64,000 bases of DNA from Physcia stellaris (taxonomy: Eukaryota > Ascomycota > Lecanoromycetes > Caliciales > Physciaceae), in the NCBI GenBank assembly GCA_018902385.1, contig JABSSW010000008.1, positions 868,001 through 932,000 of the forward strand. Reading direction: 5' to 3'. Under the pieces are notes generated by a model. That model was not told where the DNA came from and did not search any database. It saw only the letters and a list, made by a program, of their open reading frames with translations. Below, in pieces: positions 1 through 10,538 of the stretch. Made by a program: the position numbers and the translations under genes. Each line of letters begins with the position of its first letter. Position 1 is the stretch's first letter.

Positions 1-811
1 AGGATGTTGAGCTTGCCTTCTAGGGGCTTGTCATTGTGGACGTAATGCAAGGTCGCTGCATTGGTGCCGCTGCCGAAGATGCCGTGGTAGGCTTGCTTCG
101 GGGCGCCGAGCGCGATGCAGCGTTCTGTGAAGATGGCTTCTAGCTCGCGCTCGTTTTTCTTGCTTTGGAGAGAGCGGAGGACGGCTGTGTGGCCCGCGGT
201 GGTGATTTCGTTGGCGTGCCGCAGGAGAGCGATTTCATAGGGGTTTTGGTGATGCGGCATGTCTCGATTGCTTCTCGCAAGGCTTGCTGATCTTCTGGAC
301 TTGGTGGTGATGTAGAGGCGGTATTTGAGGCTTCTGAGGGGAGGCCTTGGTTTTCGAGGGATAAGATCTGCTTCGGTGAGAGCGAGGCAAGGTGAGATGG
401 GAGGTCGGGGGTTTGGAGGACGGCGTCAACGTCGTACTTGGCAAGCGCTTCGTCACAGGATAGGGGCAAACCAGACCATATCACGCTGTCGGGGTCCAGA
501 GGTGGCAGAAAAAGGGTCAATGTGGAGGTGGGGATATGGTAGATGAGGGAGCAGTCGGGGAGCGGGACACCAGAGAGGTAGAAGAACGGGCGGCGCTGTC
601 TACCTTACAGTTAGCATACATAACGAAGTAGGATAGCTAGGTATATTGACCGGAATGGTTCGGGTTCGTCGTTGTCTTCAAGCAGGCGGGTTTTCTGGGC
701 TTCGAGGTAGATGGTTGCGGAGGAATAGCTGGGGTTCAGAGGCGCAAGGTGAGCGGCAAGTTTGGCGGCATGGGCTTTGGCCGGATATTTGTTGGATGTA
801 GCATTGGTCAT
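1..811 (-). CDS. Xaa-Pro dipeptidase (prolidase, M24 family), 3' end outside window
   Basis: Cytosolic metallopeptidase that cleaves Xaa-Pro dipeptides. The start at 811 (MTNATSNKYPAKAHA) fits the fungal prolidase N-terminus. A 51 bp intron at 600-650 (donor GTCAAT, GCTAAC branch, TAG acceptor) joins EPFR to QRRPFFYLSG, the aminopeptidase-P-type N-terminal domain. This leads into the start of the M24 fold (YEIALLRHANEITTAGHTAV, then YHGIFGSGTNAATLHYVHND). The metal ligands lie beyond the window. The reading frame changes inside a GGGG run at 240-243 (CCCC in the gene): one extra C would give TKTP-YEIALL without a gap. I read this as an assembly homopolymer error; a real one-base deletion is the alternative. 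Family assignment is firm; completeness is unknown. Confidence 0.85.
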
Positions 812-1150
812 TGTCGGACATCTAGGATTCGAGGCGTGCTCGAAATAGCGGGATGATGGAGGGTGAGGTCTACAGGACTGTCCCTGCAGATGGCTGCATC
901 TACTGATCCTGGTGCATGCGCGAGAAGGGGATGCAAGATGCGAGACCGCGGCAATATTCGCGGAGCGTGCACATAGAGGCATCAAACGTGTCGTACAACG
1001 CTATTAATCTTTACAATTTATAGATCGCCATCGTATGCCTATCATAAATCCAAATGCTGGCTCCGCCTCTTGATGTACGCCCAACGCCTCCCTTCCCGAG
1101 TAAATGTACTTGTGCTGGACTGCCAGCTAACATGGAAATACAACGGTCTC
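812..1150. other. Intergenic, prolidase promoter and Kre9 3' flank
   Basis: No gene seen. It must hold the prolidase promoter (minus strand) and the 3' end of the neighbouring Kre9-like gene. No clear core element was recognised. Confidence 0.5.
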
Positions 1151-2137
1151 TCAATCTTTCCACCTGTTCAGGAATTTCTGCATGTCATCCTTCGGTTGAG
1201 CTGCTGGTGTAGCCTTTGGCAACATTAGCAACAATGGTCATATCAGCTAAAACCCCCAGAACTTACCGAGTTCTCCACGCTGCTCACAGTGAATGTTTGC
1301 GACATCGTCTGGGTGGTAACTTGTTTTGGAATCGGCGCATAGGTCTTGTAGAACGAGACTGAGCTAGTAGGATATCTCGCACTTGCTGTTTTCGCCGTGA
1401 TTTTGGTCCCCGGTTGGCTTACCATAGGAGCATACTTCGTTGGTCCGTCTTGATCCGCGTAGTTAACTGCGTACGAGCCTTGAGGCGCCACTGCGGCTTG
1501 GTTCACCCCTGCCGCAATGACAGCGTTGTGCCTAGCGGGACCTGCGGTACCGGTGACGCCCTGTGCTGCCGTTTTGATATTGGGGGTAAAAGAACCAGTC
1601 ATTCCTGAGAGGGAGAACCGAGAGGAGTAGTTTATCACAGTCCCGCCACCACTTTTAGGCACAGAGACAATCTGTAGAAAACTGAGTCGAGCCGTCAGAG
1701 TTATCCAAAGGTAGAAGAGAACGGTAATACGGACTATGCGTTGTCGATATCACCACCAGCCGTCGTTGGTACACTGACCGAGATTGTACTACCGGCGCTG
1801 AAACTCTTGCCCGTCGCCAAAGGGGACCCTATCTGTGCCTAAAAAGGCGAAGGATTGTCAGCTTTCGAGAAGGACGGATGATTGTAGCTAGAGGCACAGA
1901 GAAGCCAAAGCTACATACGTTGGTTCCATCAGTGTTCCCACCAGCGAACAGGTATACGGAGTACGTAGCGAGATCATCTAGAGATGGGCTATCGCCAGAG
2001 TCCTGCCACCCGGCCGATATTTTTACGGTTCCTCCAGACGCTTTGAGGGATGTGCCGGCAGCGGGGGAAGTGAATTTGACATCTCCAAAAACCAGTGGCG
2101 CAATCAGGGCAAGAACAGGCAAATATTGAGCCAGCAT
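1151..2137 (-). CDS. Kre9/Knh1-family cell wall beta-1,6-glucan synthesis protein
   Basis: Secreted or cell-surface protein of the Kre9/Knh1 family, needed for beta-1,6-glucan assembly in fungal walls. Four exons give 266 residues: 1919-2137, 1735-1838, 1267-1681 and 1151-1213; introns are 1839-1918 (GTATGT), 1682-1734 (GTCCGT) and 1214-1266 (GTAAGT), and the exon sum is divisible by three. The N-terminus is a signal peptide (MLAQYLPVLALIAPLVFG) followed by the Ser/Thr-rich immunoglobulin-like domain (VKFTSPAAGTSLKASGGTVK, W near residue 45, NAYFLQIVSVPKSGG). The C-terminal half contains YAPMVSQPGTKITAKT and YPTSSVSFY, typical of the KRE9 domain, and the end is DDMQKFLNRWKD. The start at 2137 was chosen because it begins the signal peptide; the longer in-frame start upstream would bury it. 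No defects seen. Confidence 0.9.
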
Positions 2138-4680
2138 TTCGTCGGTTCGATGCTGACTCGCTCTTGGAGACAACGAAAGTGACGGGCGGAAACGACTGAA
2201 ATCAGTTGGTGGGAAGCATCTTGCGAGGTGAGACTTTTGGAAGTTGAATCCGAAAGCAACCGCTGAATCGCCGAGAGGCCAAGAAACCATCTCCTGTTTC
2301 GGTTAACTCCAAACTGAGGGTCCAGCGCATTCAAGGGTTAGGGCTATATGGCAGATGTTTCCTTGGCAGACTTGCGAGACTTGGCTTGAGGTGCTCTCTC
2401 CCGTCTACGCGAAATGAAAAAATGATTCTGCGCACGCAATGAAAGTCACAGTGTCAGCATGAACACTACATTGGACGCAATCATTTTGTCTGCCCGGCAT
2501 CAGCAACGCACAAATACCATCTCCGGTGTTGACCCGGAGACGAGCTGCAAGTTCTCAATCTGTATGACGCGAAATGATAAAGTCAGGCCTCCTAGGACGA
2601 GTCTAAATGCTGGTTTTGGCGTTTAAAGTCGGGCCTCCAAGGCGCATGGAAGGACCTGTTTCTTCACCTGCAGCGCCATCTCGACTCTCGTGATTGTCAT
2701 ACCCACAGCCACTGAAGGATTGAAATGGAGGATCGATCTAGTTGGCCGCTAGAATGCAATGCCAAACAACGTCTAGCCATAGACAGATCCTTTCCGCAGC
2801 CGCCACTTGCAGACCTCATACTGCACTGCCAGAGTTGTTGATGGCGGTACCTGGCGATCAGCATCTCTTGTCGCTGTGACTTGCTCGGATGTTCCTTGTT
2901 GAGGCTAGATAATGATCGAGCTCCTCAAACTTTAGTTTATCGCGTGGCTTTCATAACTATTTGTCATTCCTTTCAATGGGTTTTCATAAACTGTAGAACA
3001 AGCAACGTGCTTGCAGAAGGATTTGCTGTGATAAGCTATCGGCGTTTCCCACGACGTCTGTAAGGATCTCTTCCTACATTGGCGGAAAGGAATGCAGCGG
3101 ACAAGCTAAGCCAGGTAGCCAACTACGGCTTAGAACCCTACTTGGTAGCACCTCTGGCTCTTCGTCTGGTCTAGGCTCTAGTCTTCGTTATCATGGCACT
3201 GCTGTTGAGCCTGCGGTCGAAGAATCGTCCAACATGGTGTCTTTTGCTTGCTATCAGATACGTACATAGATGCTGACATGCTGTGTTATTTCCGGGCTAC
3301 TCATGGTCAAGCATCTGTCTGCAGTCGGCTTACTTACAATCCCTGAGGCTTGTCCTGGATTAAGGAAGGCGGGAGACCATGATGGATAGCGCAAGCTAAT
3401 TTGAGGAATTAGTCTACTCTGATTAGTAGAAACCATAGCCGCAAAGTTAGTTGTATGCCCAACCGCACGATCGAAGTCATGCTCGACTACCTTAGATTCT
3501 TCAAGAGCGCTTTCGCCTTTGAAGAGGGTTTCAATTACCTACAGAGAGCTGGACACTTGTCCGGAAATATGTAACTGCCGATGAAAAGTTTGCTCACCGT
3601 GAAGTCAAAGATTTTAGTTACTGCGTTGAGAAATAAGACGATTGGAGCCTTGAACTTGATTGGTCTGACATTACTTGTTCGTATTCTCTCTTAATGGCTT
3701 TGTAGCTCACTCAGCCTGGACAAAACTGAGCACAGAATTAACAGAACAAGTGGTAACCCGACTGGAGAACAAAATCAACTTTGAAGATCCTCTCGTTCTA
3801 CTTACAGCCACTCATCGTACCCAAACGGACTGCCATTTTCTAATCTTCCACTTCCTCTCGATGCTCAGTTTTGTCGGGGGCGAGTGGATAGTGATGAGCC
3901 ATGGTATGGGATGAGGGGGATCTGGGTTGGCTTTCAATTACCCCCAGGCCGCGTGAGAGACAGACTGCGACATGGGTGACGGAGGGCTTCTCCTTGGAGA
4001 GCACGTCCACGCTACTCAAGACTAAGGAGGCGATGCAGCGCATAATCGAACAATAACAAAAGCGCGCGTGGTCATGGCAGGGACCCAACAAGGATCCATG
4101 CCGTTGGGGGCTTAGGAACTTGAACGTTGTGGGCGCATAGCATGGATCAGCTAACAAAGGACATTTGAAAGGACTTCGATTTAGTGCGGAATGGTCATGA
4201 TAGAGCAGTCCCGGTCTGCGAATTTTGACGCCTCACACGCCGTAGTAGAAGCGACGACGGAGCACGGCGTATGAAAGCACACCACCTCATTGGAGTGTCC
4301 CTGAGTGTGGCTGCCCGTTGATAACGGCGTCGCACGATGTATCAGCAGCTGGCAATCTTCCGTTACAGCCTGCTCTGAGAGCTTCAAAGTCACTCCTCTC
4401 CGGAGCCATGGCTGGCTGACATGCCTGCCCACACGTGGGCGGCGAGGTCACCAGGGAACCTGGAGAAAAGTTAAGATTATGGGGACGAGTGCCTCCTGTG
4501 CAGGAGAGTCAGCATCCCAATGTCTATTAGCTTACAGACAGCTTAGCAAGATTCTTTGCATAGGCAAATTAGCAAGTCCTGCATGCCGTTACCTTTCCGA
4601 GGTGACATCGGCACCAGATTCATGAACATCATCCATTTATTCAACGGTGGAATATAAGATTTTGCCCGATTGGCGGGTTT

Positions 4681-4716
4681 GGACATGTCAGAAATCTTGG
4701 ACATGTCAGAAATCTT
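4681..4716. repeat. 18 bp tandem duplication
   Basis: Two adjacent identical copies of GGACATGTCAGAAATCTT. The unit carries the 6 bp palindrome ACATGT. No function can be assigned. Confidence 0.85.
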
Positions 4717-5543
4717 TATATGAAACAGCTAAAGAGGCGAACAGCTGAGGCTGAAAACAAGGCAACGGTCCACGCGATAGAGCAGATTTTAATTAAAATG
4801 TGGAGAAAGCCTCGTGTCAGTCTTCCCGTTTGATCCTACGGCTGAATGAGGGTGTCATGCAAGGTTTGTAAGCCCTGGGAACAGAATGTTGAGCTCGCAG
4901 ATCATGGAACCTTTACGATATCAGTGAAGGAATTTTTCCATCCACCACAATCAAGCAGAGCAAACTAAAGCCATGTCGCAAAGGACCAATGGGGTGATGG
5001 GGCGTCTAATTCGATTCGTTCTCCTGACGCTCAACGCCAACCGCCATCTGCATATTGGAGATTAAAAAGCCTGCATATCCCTAAACGCAGTGAGCGGCCA
5101 ATGATCTTCTTGCTACATACAGCCAAATGCGCCTGCTTTGATGCTAGAGATTGAGCGTGCGGGTGAGTGATTCTGTTCACGTAAGTATTCCGAAAACGAG
5201 GTCTCGTGTCCTTCAAGGACCACAGACAAAAGGCGTAGCTTCCCACCCCCTCGAATGTGCATGTATTAGGTGGATTGAGAATCCCCGGCTTCTAGTCTCG
5301 AAGCACGCAGTGGGGACAAAGGTCAAATGAAGCTGTAGAGAGCCTTGTGAGGCCCAGCGGTGGCATCGTCCAATTCTCACTGCCACTGCTGCTGCTCAAG
5401 ATTGGGCCGCAACGAGGTGGTGATACTCTCAACTAAATAAGAGGACGTCTAGCTAAAGTTCGTTGCGTCCGTTAGCGTGAGGATGTCATGTTGGTCACAC
5501 AGTCAAGCGCTGCCCCAGCCCCGATAGGGCAAGGTACGAGCTA

Positions 5544-6853
5544 TTACGAATCGCCCAGAGTATAGGTACTCAAGGTACAACCTAGTATCCGTGCAGATCG
5601 ACCAGCGTCAAAGGACGCAGCCGTAACGGACATGGGGCTGACAATGGCACCGCAGCCAGTAACAAACCTCGATATCCATACATTGCGACTTCGGGAGTAA
5701 ACGCTAAATGTAGCGTGATTTGGGCGCGTAAGGATGCGTTCTAAGTGGTGCCTCTGCGCGCTTCTTAATTGCGGAGCCTGAAGCTTCGGCGTAACTGCGG
5801 CACGGGATCCCATCGTTGTTTTGCTTAGTGCTCATTAGTAACATGCTGGTCATCTCCGGAGGATCGAGCTTCCAGCCGTTGACAGGATCCAATCCGCCAC
5901 TCGACGCTTGTTGGCGGATGTTGTTGCGGCCTCCTTGCGATGAGTACCACGGTAGCACAGCCCTAGCAAGGCAATGACTGAAAATCTACTGTTCACAGCA
6001 GCAGAAGAGTGTTGTTTTGGGAGGCGTCAGATACAACGACCTCGTTCGGCAGAGAGTTGATAGGTGGTCCTGGCGAGCACATGATCAGCTGTCGATGCGT
6101 GCATGCACATGGACGCTTTGAACGCTCGAGGGCAAGGATGCATATGACAGGCGAGCTGTGAGACCTATCAAGTGCAGCTTGCACCGCGAATCGACGCGGT
6201 AAATTTCCCCCAAATTCCGAGTAACGGTCTGATACGTTGAGCCCATCCTGCGCATAAGCATCGTCGGACTATAACGAATCCTTATTATGGTCGAGCAAGG
6301 ATCTGCAGACTGCAACCCACCCTGGGGATTTTTAGTTCCCCAGCTAATCTCTAGCTGCATATGAGAACCCTTGCCAGTCTCTTGTGTCAGGGAGGGTACT
6401 CCATACATCAGAATTGCCTGCTCATATTTGACCATCCGTTGTAGTAATACTCGCGGGACCATGAAGAAATGAGCGAGATGGAATGTGACTTGAATGCGTC
6501 CGCGACTCGCTTGGCTTGATTGTCCGGCGTGAAAGGCGAGCTGGACCAATAGGAGGATGAGCGAAGCCGTCGATGCTGCAGCTAAGGCCTTCCTCAGAGC
6601 CCACCATGGCTCCGTTCCGGTTTCTCTGCTCTCCCTTCTTCTCCGCTTTGGTCTTGACTTGAAAGCTTTCAACCACGCTTTGAAGACACTGTCTTGAGTC
6701 AGGTAGAGTCGTCAATCCGGAGAATGCAGATGCAGATCCCTGTCCCTCATAATTAGACCGAGCTCGTCGGACCTTCATTGCTCGCCACAACGTGACTGGA
6801 AGCTTCGTCATCGGTCGCAGGATCGATCCTTGAATAGCCCTATAGCAGGGCAA
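5544..6853 (-). other. Cluster of minus-strand open frames, possible unrecognised or decayed gene
   Basis: Several minus-strand frames of 84-195 codons overlap here. One (6085-6672) contains a basic stretch followed by a hydrophobic run (about residues 31-48, ASTASLILLLVQLAFHAG) that could be a membrane anchor. Another (5704-5958) begins PWYSSQGGRNNIRQQASSGG, which looks protein-like. I tried to join the frames by introns: a 51 bp GT-AG pair is possible near 6640, but further left the frames meet stops and the only joining intron would be 34 bp, too short for fungi. No family is recognised. It may be a multi-exon gene read wrongly, a decayed gene or chance. Confidence 0.2.
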
Positions 6854-7388
6854 TTACTGCTCTTTTGTTTCACGATATCAAATCCTTTTCTCCAGCTTGA
6901 TTGGCCTTCCAGCCTTGAAACCTTCAATCTGGCACGGTCGAGGGCTTGCCGTCTGCGTGCTCCGCCTAAGCACACCCTCGTTGTATCAGAGCGCAGCTTG
7001 GATCTAACACTTTAAATTGTTGTCTCAGACCTTGGGCCTGCAAAACTTCACGATCCATCCCTGGCAAAGTCCAGTAACGGTTCTTCGATTGGCTATTTTC
7101 TTTCTGGACCCAACGCATGCCACGAGGATCTTGACCGGAGCCCATACCTGTTAGCAAGCCAACTTCTGCAACCAAGAGGCACATCACTACTGCAGGCGGC
7201 GTTTGCGGGTTGAGAAGCGCTTCGATAATTAGCCCGAATTCTAGGCAGACCAGTGTTCATTCTATATTTATTAGGCTCTGCGCGTCGTCGTACTGAACGT
7301 TATGATCAATACAACCTTCCTGCAAGAGCAGAACATTCAGAGACATACCAATCTCCATATTTTCCTAAAGCTTCCTGAATCTGAAATC

Positions 7389-8060
7389 ATGTCAGGACGA
7401 CGTACCGATTTTCTCTCGGGCAATAGCTCTGTACATTCTTCGCAGGCTGACCCACGCCGTCGAAGCATGGCCATTCAAGACCTTCTCAACCCCTCGGTCG
7501 AGGACAGAGGAAACCATTCTCGTTACTCAAGCCAACCGTCCACTCATTCTGGAGGTCACAGCAGTCGACCGGTGGCCAGAACATCGCACTACAGCCGGAC
7601 AAGCCCTCCTCGGACATCGCGCTACGTTCGTACCAGTCCTCCTCTGGCAGCCCGTTACCCTCGAACAAATCCTCTGCAGCCAGCAAGCGAACGTCCGAGC
7701 TCCCTGCGACCTCCACAGGTTGCACAGCCGCGCACACGCACATCGTCGGTGTCTTCGACAAAGTTGTCTGGAACACGTCGAGAATTTCGGCCAACGTACT
7801 CGGAAGAAGAGGCCCTCTTCATATGGTACCATCGGCTGGACTTAGGCCTGGACTGGTCATACATAACCGAAGCTTACAATAAGCAATTCCCTGACCGACC
7901 TCGTGAAGGGGTTGGTGGCATCCAGTGCAAATACTACCGTTGCTGTCAAGAGAACAACGTCCCAAAAGTACGAGAGCGTCGCAGATCGGCCTCTGCCGCC
8001 GAGGAGTACGGTATGAAAGCAAGGACTGGACTGCACTTCTCTTGGATGCGAGATTGTTAA
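7389..8060 (+). CDS. Myb/SANT-like fungal protein of unknown function
   Basis: A 223-residue protein in one exon. The first 130 residues are Ser/Arg/Pro-rich and probably disordered, with repeats of the type RTSPP (RTSHYSRTSPPRTSRYVRTS). Residues about 135-200 form a conserved Myb/SANT-like module: RPTYSEEEALFIWYHRLDLG, then DWSYITEAYNKQFPDR, then GGIQCKYYRCCQ and a basic tail (VRERRR). The aromatic and tryptophan spacing and the IQCKYYR helix fit a three-helix DNA-binding fold, so a nuclear DNA-binding role is inferred. The start at 7389 (MSGRRTDF) is preferred to the in-frame ATG at 7302, which would add 29 residues of leader-like sequence. A well-formed intron lies 10 bp after the stop (8070-8120). 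Confidence 0.7.
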   Translation: MSGRRTDFLSGNSSVHSSQADPRRRSMAIQDLLNPSVEDRGNHSRYSSQPSTHSGGHSSRPVARTSHYSRTSPPRTSRYVRTSPPLAARYPRTNPLQPASERPSSLRPPQVAQPRTRTSSVSSTKLSGTRREFRPTYSEEEALFIWYHRLDLGLDWSYITEAYNKQFPDRPREGVGGIQCKYYRCCQENNVPKVRERRRSASAAEEYGMKARTGLHFSWMRDC

Positions 8061-8069
8061 AGGTGCGGC

Positions 8070-8120
8070 GTACGTATTTGTCAACGAGTCTCCAGAGACT
8101 GCAAGCTAACTGCCTGGTAG
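8070..8120 (+). other. Probable intron just after the Myb-like stop codon
   Basis: GTACGT donor, GCTAAC branch site and TGGTAG acceptor in 51 bp, matching the other introns of the window. It lies in the 3' untranslated region of the annotated frame; if the frame upstream were off by one base it would instead join a short extra exon. Confidence 0.5.
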
Positions 8121-8459
8121 TACTTCATTCGTCAACCCGGTTGAAGTAAAGGTCGGCTTTTGAATGTACTTTATTGTGTTGCCATTTCCCATTACCATAG
8201 TCTCCGCGAGGATTGAGAGGTTTTTTGTTTACCGTAGATAGCATCAAGGGATTCGATAGAACATACAAGCTTGATCGGTTTGCTTTAAGTCAGATTACCT
8301 GATCTCTGATGCGTACCCAGGACTTAATACTCGCCAGTCCCAAGTTCAACTCATATACAATAATTCCATTCGTTCAAGTTGTGCGGGTAGCACATCAGAC
8401 GAGTCGGCGCTTCGTTCATCGTAGACGGACCACGTTCCGATGCAGCTCTAACTGTATCT

Positions 8460-9936
8460 TCAAGGCAAGTATTGGGCACCGTCATCGTCCGACCGGATGT
8501 CGAAGTTCTCATCGTATTCCTCATCCTCAGATGCATTCTCTCGATATTGGTAGGCGTTTCTGCCAAATTCATCATCGGAATCAAGCTCATCTTCCGGATA
8601 ATCATTGCCATAGTAGTCCTCGGCTGCTTTCCTATCAGCCAAGATTACATACAAAAATAATGCAGATGGTCAGCAGGAGCAGGTGCTAACCATTTTCGTC
8701 TTCGTCATCTGTTTCCCATTCTCTCTCGCTCTCGATATCTTCTACATACTGCTGCCACGCTTCTTCGTCTTCTTCTTCGATTATAAGCAGTGCAACTTCT
8801 CTAGAAGGAGGATTCTGGAGAGAATTGTCAGACGCTAAAATCTTATCTGGAATGTTTATAGGGCCCTGCGTCCGAATGAAAGTTTCGAATACGAAATCCT
8901 TGTCAATCTCTGCAGCAGCGGTACTTGGTACGATTTCGCTCTTTCCAATTTTCTCTATAGTCGCTGGCCTGATCTTTGATCGTGGTTTTGGAGGTTTCGG
9001 CTGGAATTTCAGATGAGCACTTGATTGTGTTGCTGGGGGCTTTCTTCACGCATGTGCGTTTCTTCCATGGCAAATTCCTGAAGCTGCATAGCAAGTTCCA
9101 AAGAGTACTCCTCGTAAGAACTGTGATTGTGATTGCCACTTCCTGACTCTTTAGCCTTGAGATTAGTGATTTTGTCGGACTCTGCTTGCTTGTTCCAGGT
9201 TTTGCTCCTCCATTTGACTTCCTCTGCTGCAGCACTTGGTTTTCTATAACTTCTCGCCCCGGAGCTTGCTTGACCGCTAGTATGTGTAGGAGGACCATCG
9301 GACCCATGGTAATCTGTTACTGTAGATTTAATGGGCGTTTCCTGGTCTATTAGCTGCAGCGCATGGACGGCGTGTCGTTCAGTGAACAAAGGAACACGTG
9401 TTTTACCCTTGCCGCGACTCTTCTTCACCCCGTTGCTAGCATTTACGTCGCTCAAGCTCGAGAAAGGATCCTTTAGCAGACGAAATTGACGTGCTGCTAA
9501 GGGGATGACTGGTCTTTGGATCTGAGGCTGCACTTTGGTTCTATTGATCGTCTCCTTGCTTTGACGACCATCCTTGAGGTTCGCGAAAATACCAACGCCA
9601 TCACTCATACGGTGTTGACCGTCATCCACCACGGGAACTGTGGATTCAATAGTTGGGACCTGAGCCACATGAGACCCGATCCCAGGCTCATTGTTCCACC
9701 CATCGCCAGGAGGTTTCAAATTCGGACTAAAAGCATCTCCAACATCATTGCGCACACCGTCTTCTATCTTTGCCCAGTGATAGTCGGTCCTGATGCGTTT
9801 ATCACGAGATTCTTGAAGGACTAGAGAATTTGAGCAAAGCTAGATGATAGAGGCGTAAAGGTCACTGACATAAACAGTTGATGGCATCTTCGCCGCGTCG
9901 TCGCTTAAGCACAATACGCTCTGGTAGTTGGGACAT
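8460..9936 (-). CDS. IWR1: Iwr1 family protein (RNA polymerase II nuclear import)
   Basis: Iwr1 binds assembled RNA polymerase II and carries it into the nucleus. Exons are 9870-9936, 8691-9820 and 8460-8626; introns are 9821-9869 (GTCAGT) and 8627-8690 (GTTAGC to AAAG). The N-terminus (MSQLPERIVLKRRRGEDAIN, then CLFLQESRDKR) carries a basic patch suited to a nuclear signal. The C-terminus has the Iwr1 domain: VALLIIEEEDEEAWQQYVED, a run of acidic residues, then AEDYYGNDYPEDELDSDDEF and NASEDEEYDENFD. The exon sum is 1364 nt, one short of a whole number of codons; the frame changes at a GGGGG run (9035-9039). One more C in the gene gives EESPPATQSSAHLKFQPKPP and a 454-residue protein. I take this as an assembly error. 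Confidence 0.88.
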
Positions 9937-10538
9937 GCTATCAGGCGAATTATCGCGTTTTGCACTGCGAATCTACGATGACAGCTACATTTGCACTCGG
10001 ACTTAAGAGTTGAAAAGGCATCAAAATCCTTAGGGTTACCTTACACAAGTGCTACGGAGTACTCCTAAGCAGAATATGGCCTAGCCCCGTTGGCCTCTGT
10101 ACGTCCCTGACGTTTGCCTCCAGCTCTGTTGAAACCGCCAAATCACGACTTTTCACACGGGGTAGGTGTGCACCAGGACAGCAATAGTGCTATCGACTTG
10201 TGCAATTGCAGTTTCAGTCCAGCAGCAGAGATTTTACGACAGAAAAATGGAAGGGCCATTGATTGGTCCAATCCACTGGACCTGGAAGGCCTCAGATGTT
10301 CTCGTTGCAACCTTTATGTAACAGTAATACAGTGGAGATGCTCTCCATCAGCCTCCGCCTTACCATCGTCAAATACATCCGATCGCTGCATTGAGGTATC
10401 CCAAGTGCGTACCACGATAGGTCTAACGTCGAAGGGGTGAGTGTCGTTCGCAAAACCGCACTTTTGCACGTTCATGATATCGTTCGGCGTGTAGGTTTGC
10501 TCCGCTTGAAAAACGGCGGTCATGACGATTAAACAAAA
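9937..10538. other. Intergenic, Iwr1 promoter
   Basis: Nothing recognised besides short shadow frames. It carries the Iwr1 promoter and the 3' flank of the coiled-coil gene; both genes point left. Confidence 0.5.

Larger units (their letters stand above)
2138..7388. other. 5.2 kb gene-poor stretch
   Basis: No protein family recognised on either strand. Open frames here are short (mostly under 110 codons), overlap in several frames and show no conserved motif. The proximal parts serve as promoters for the Kre9-like gene (left) and the Myb-like gene (right). A short tandem repeat (4681-4716) and a cluster of minus-strand open frames (5544-6853) are listed separately. The composition is ordinary, unlike the AT-rich block on the right of the window. 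Confidence 0.55.

Noticed and set aside
3840-4157. 105-codon minus-strand frame
   Set aside because: No motif, Cys/His scattered without pattern, overlapped by other frames of similar length.
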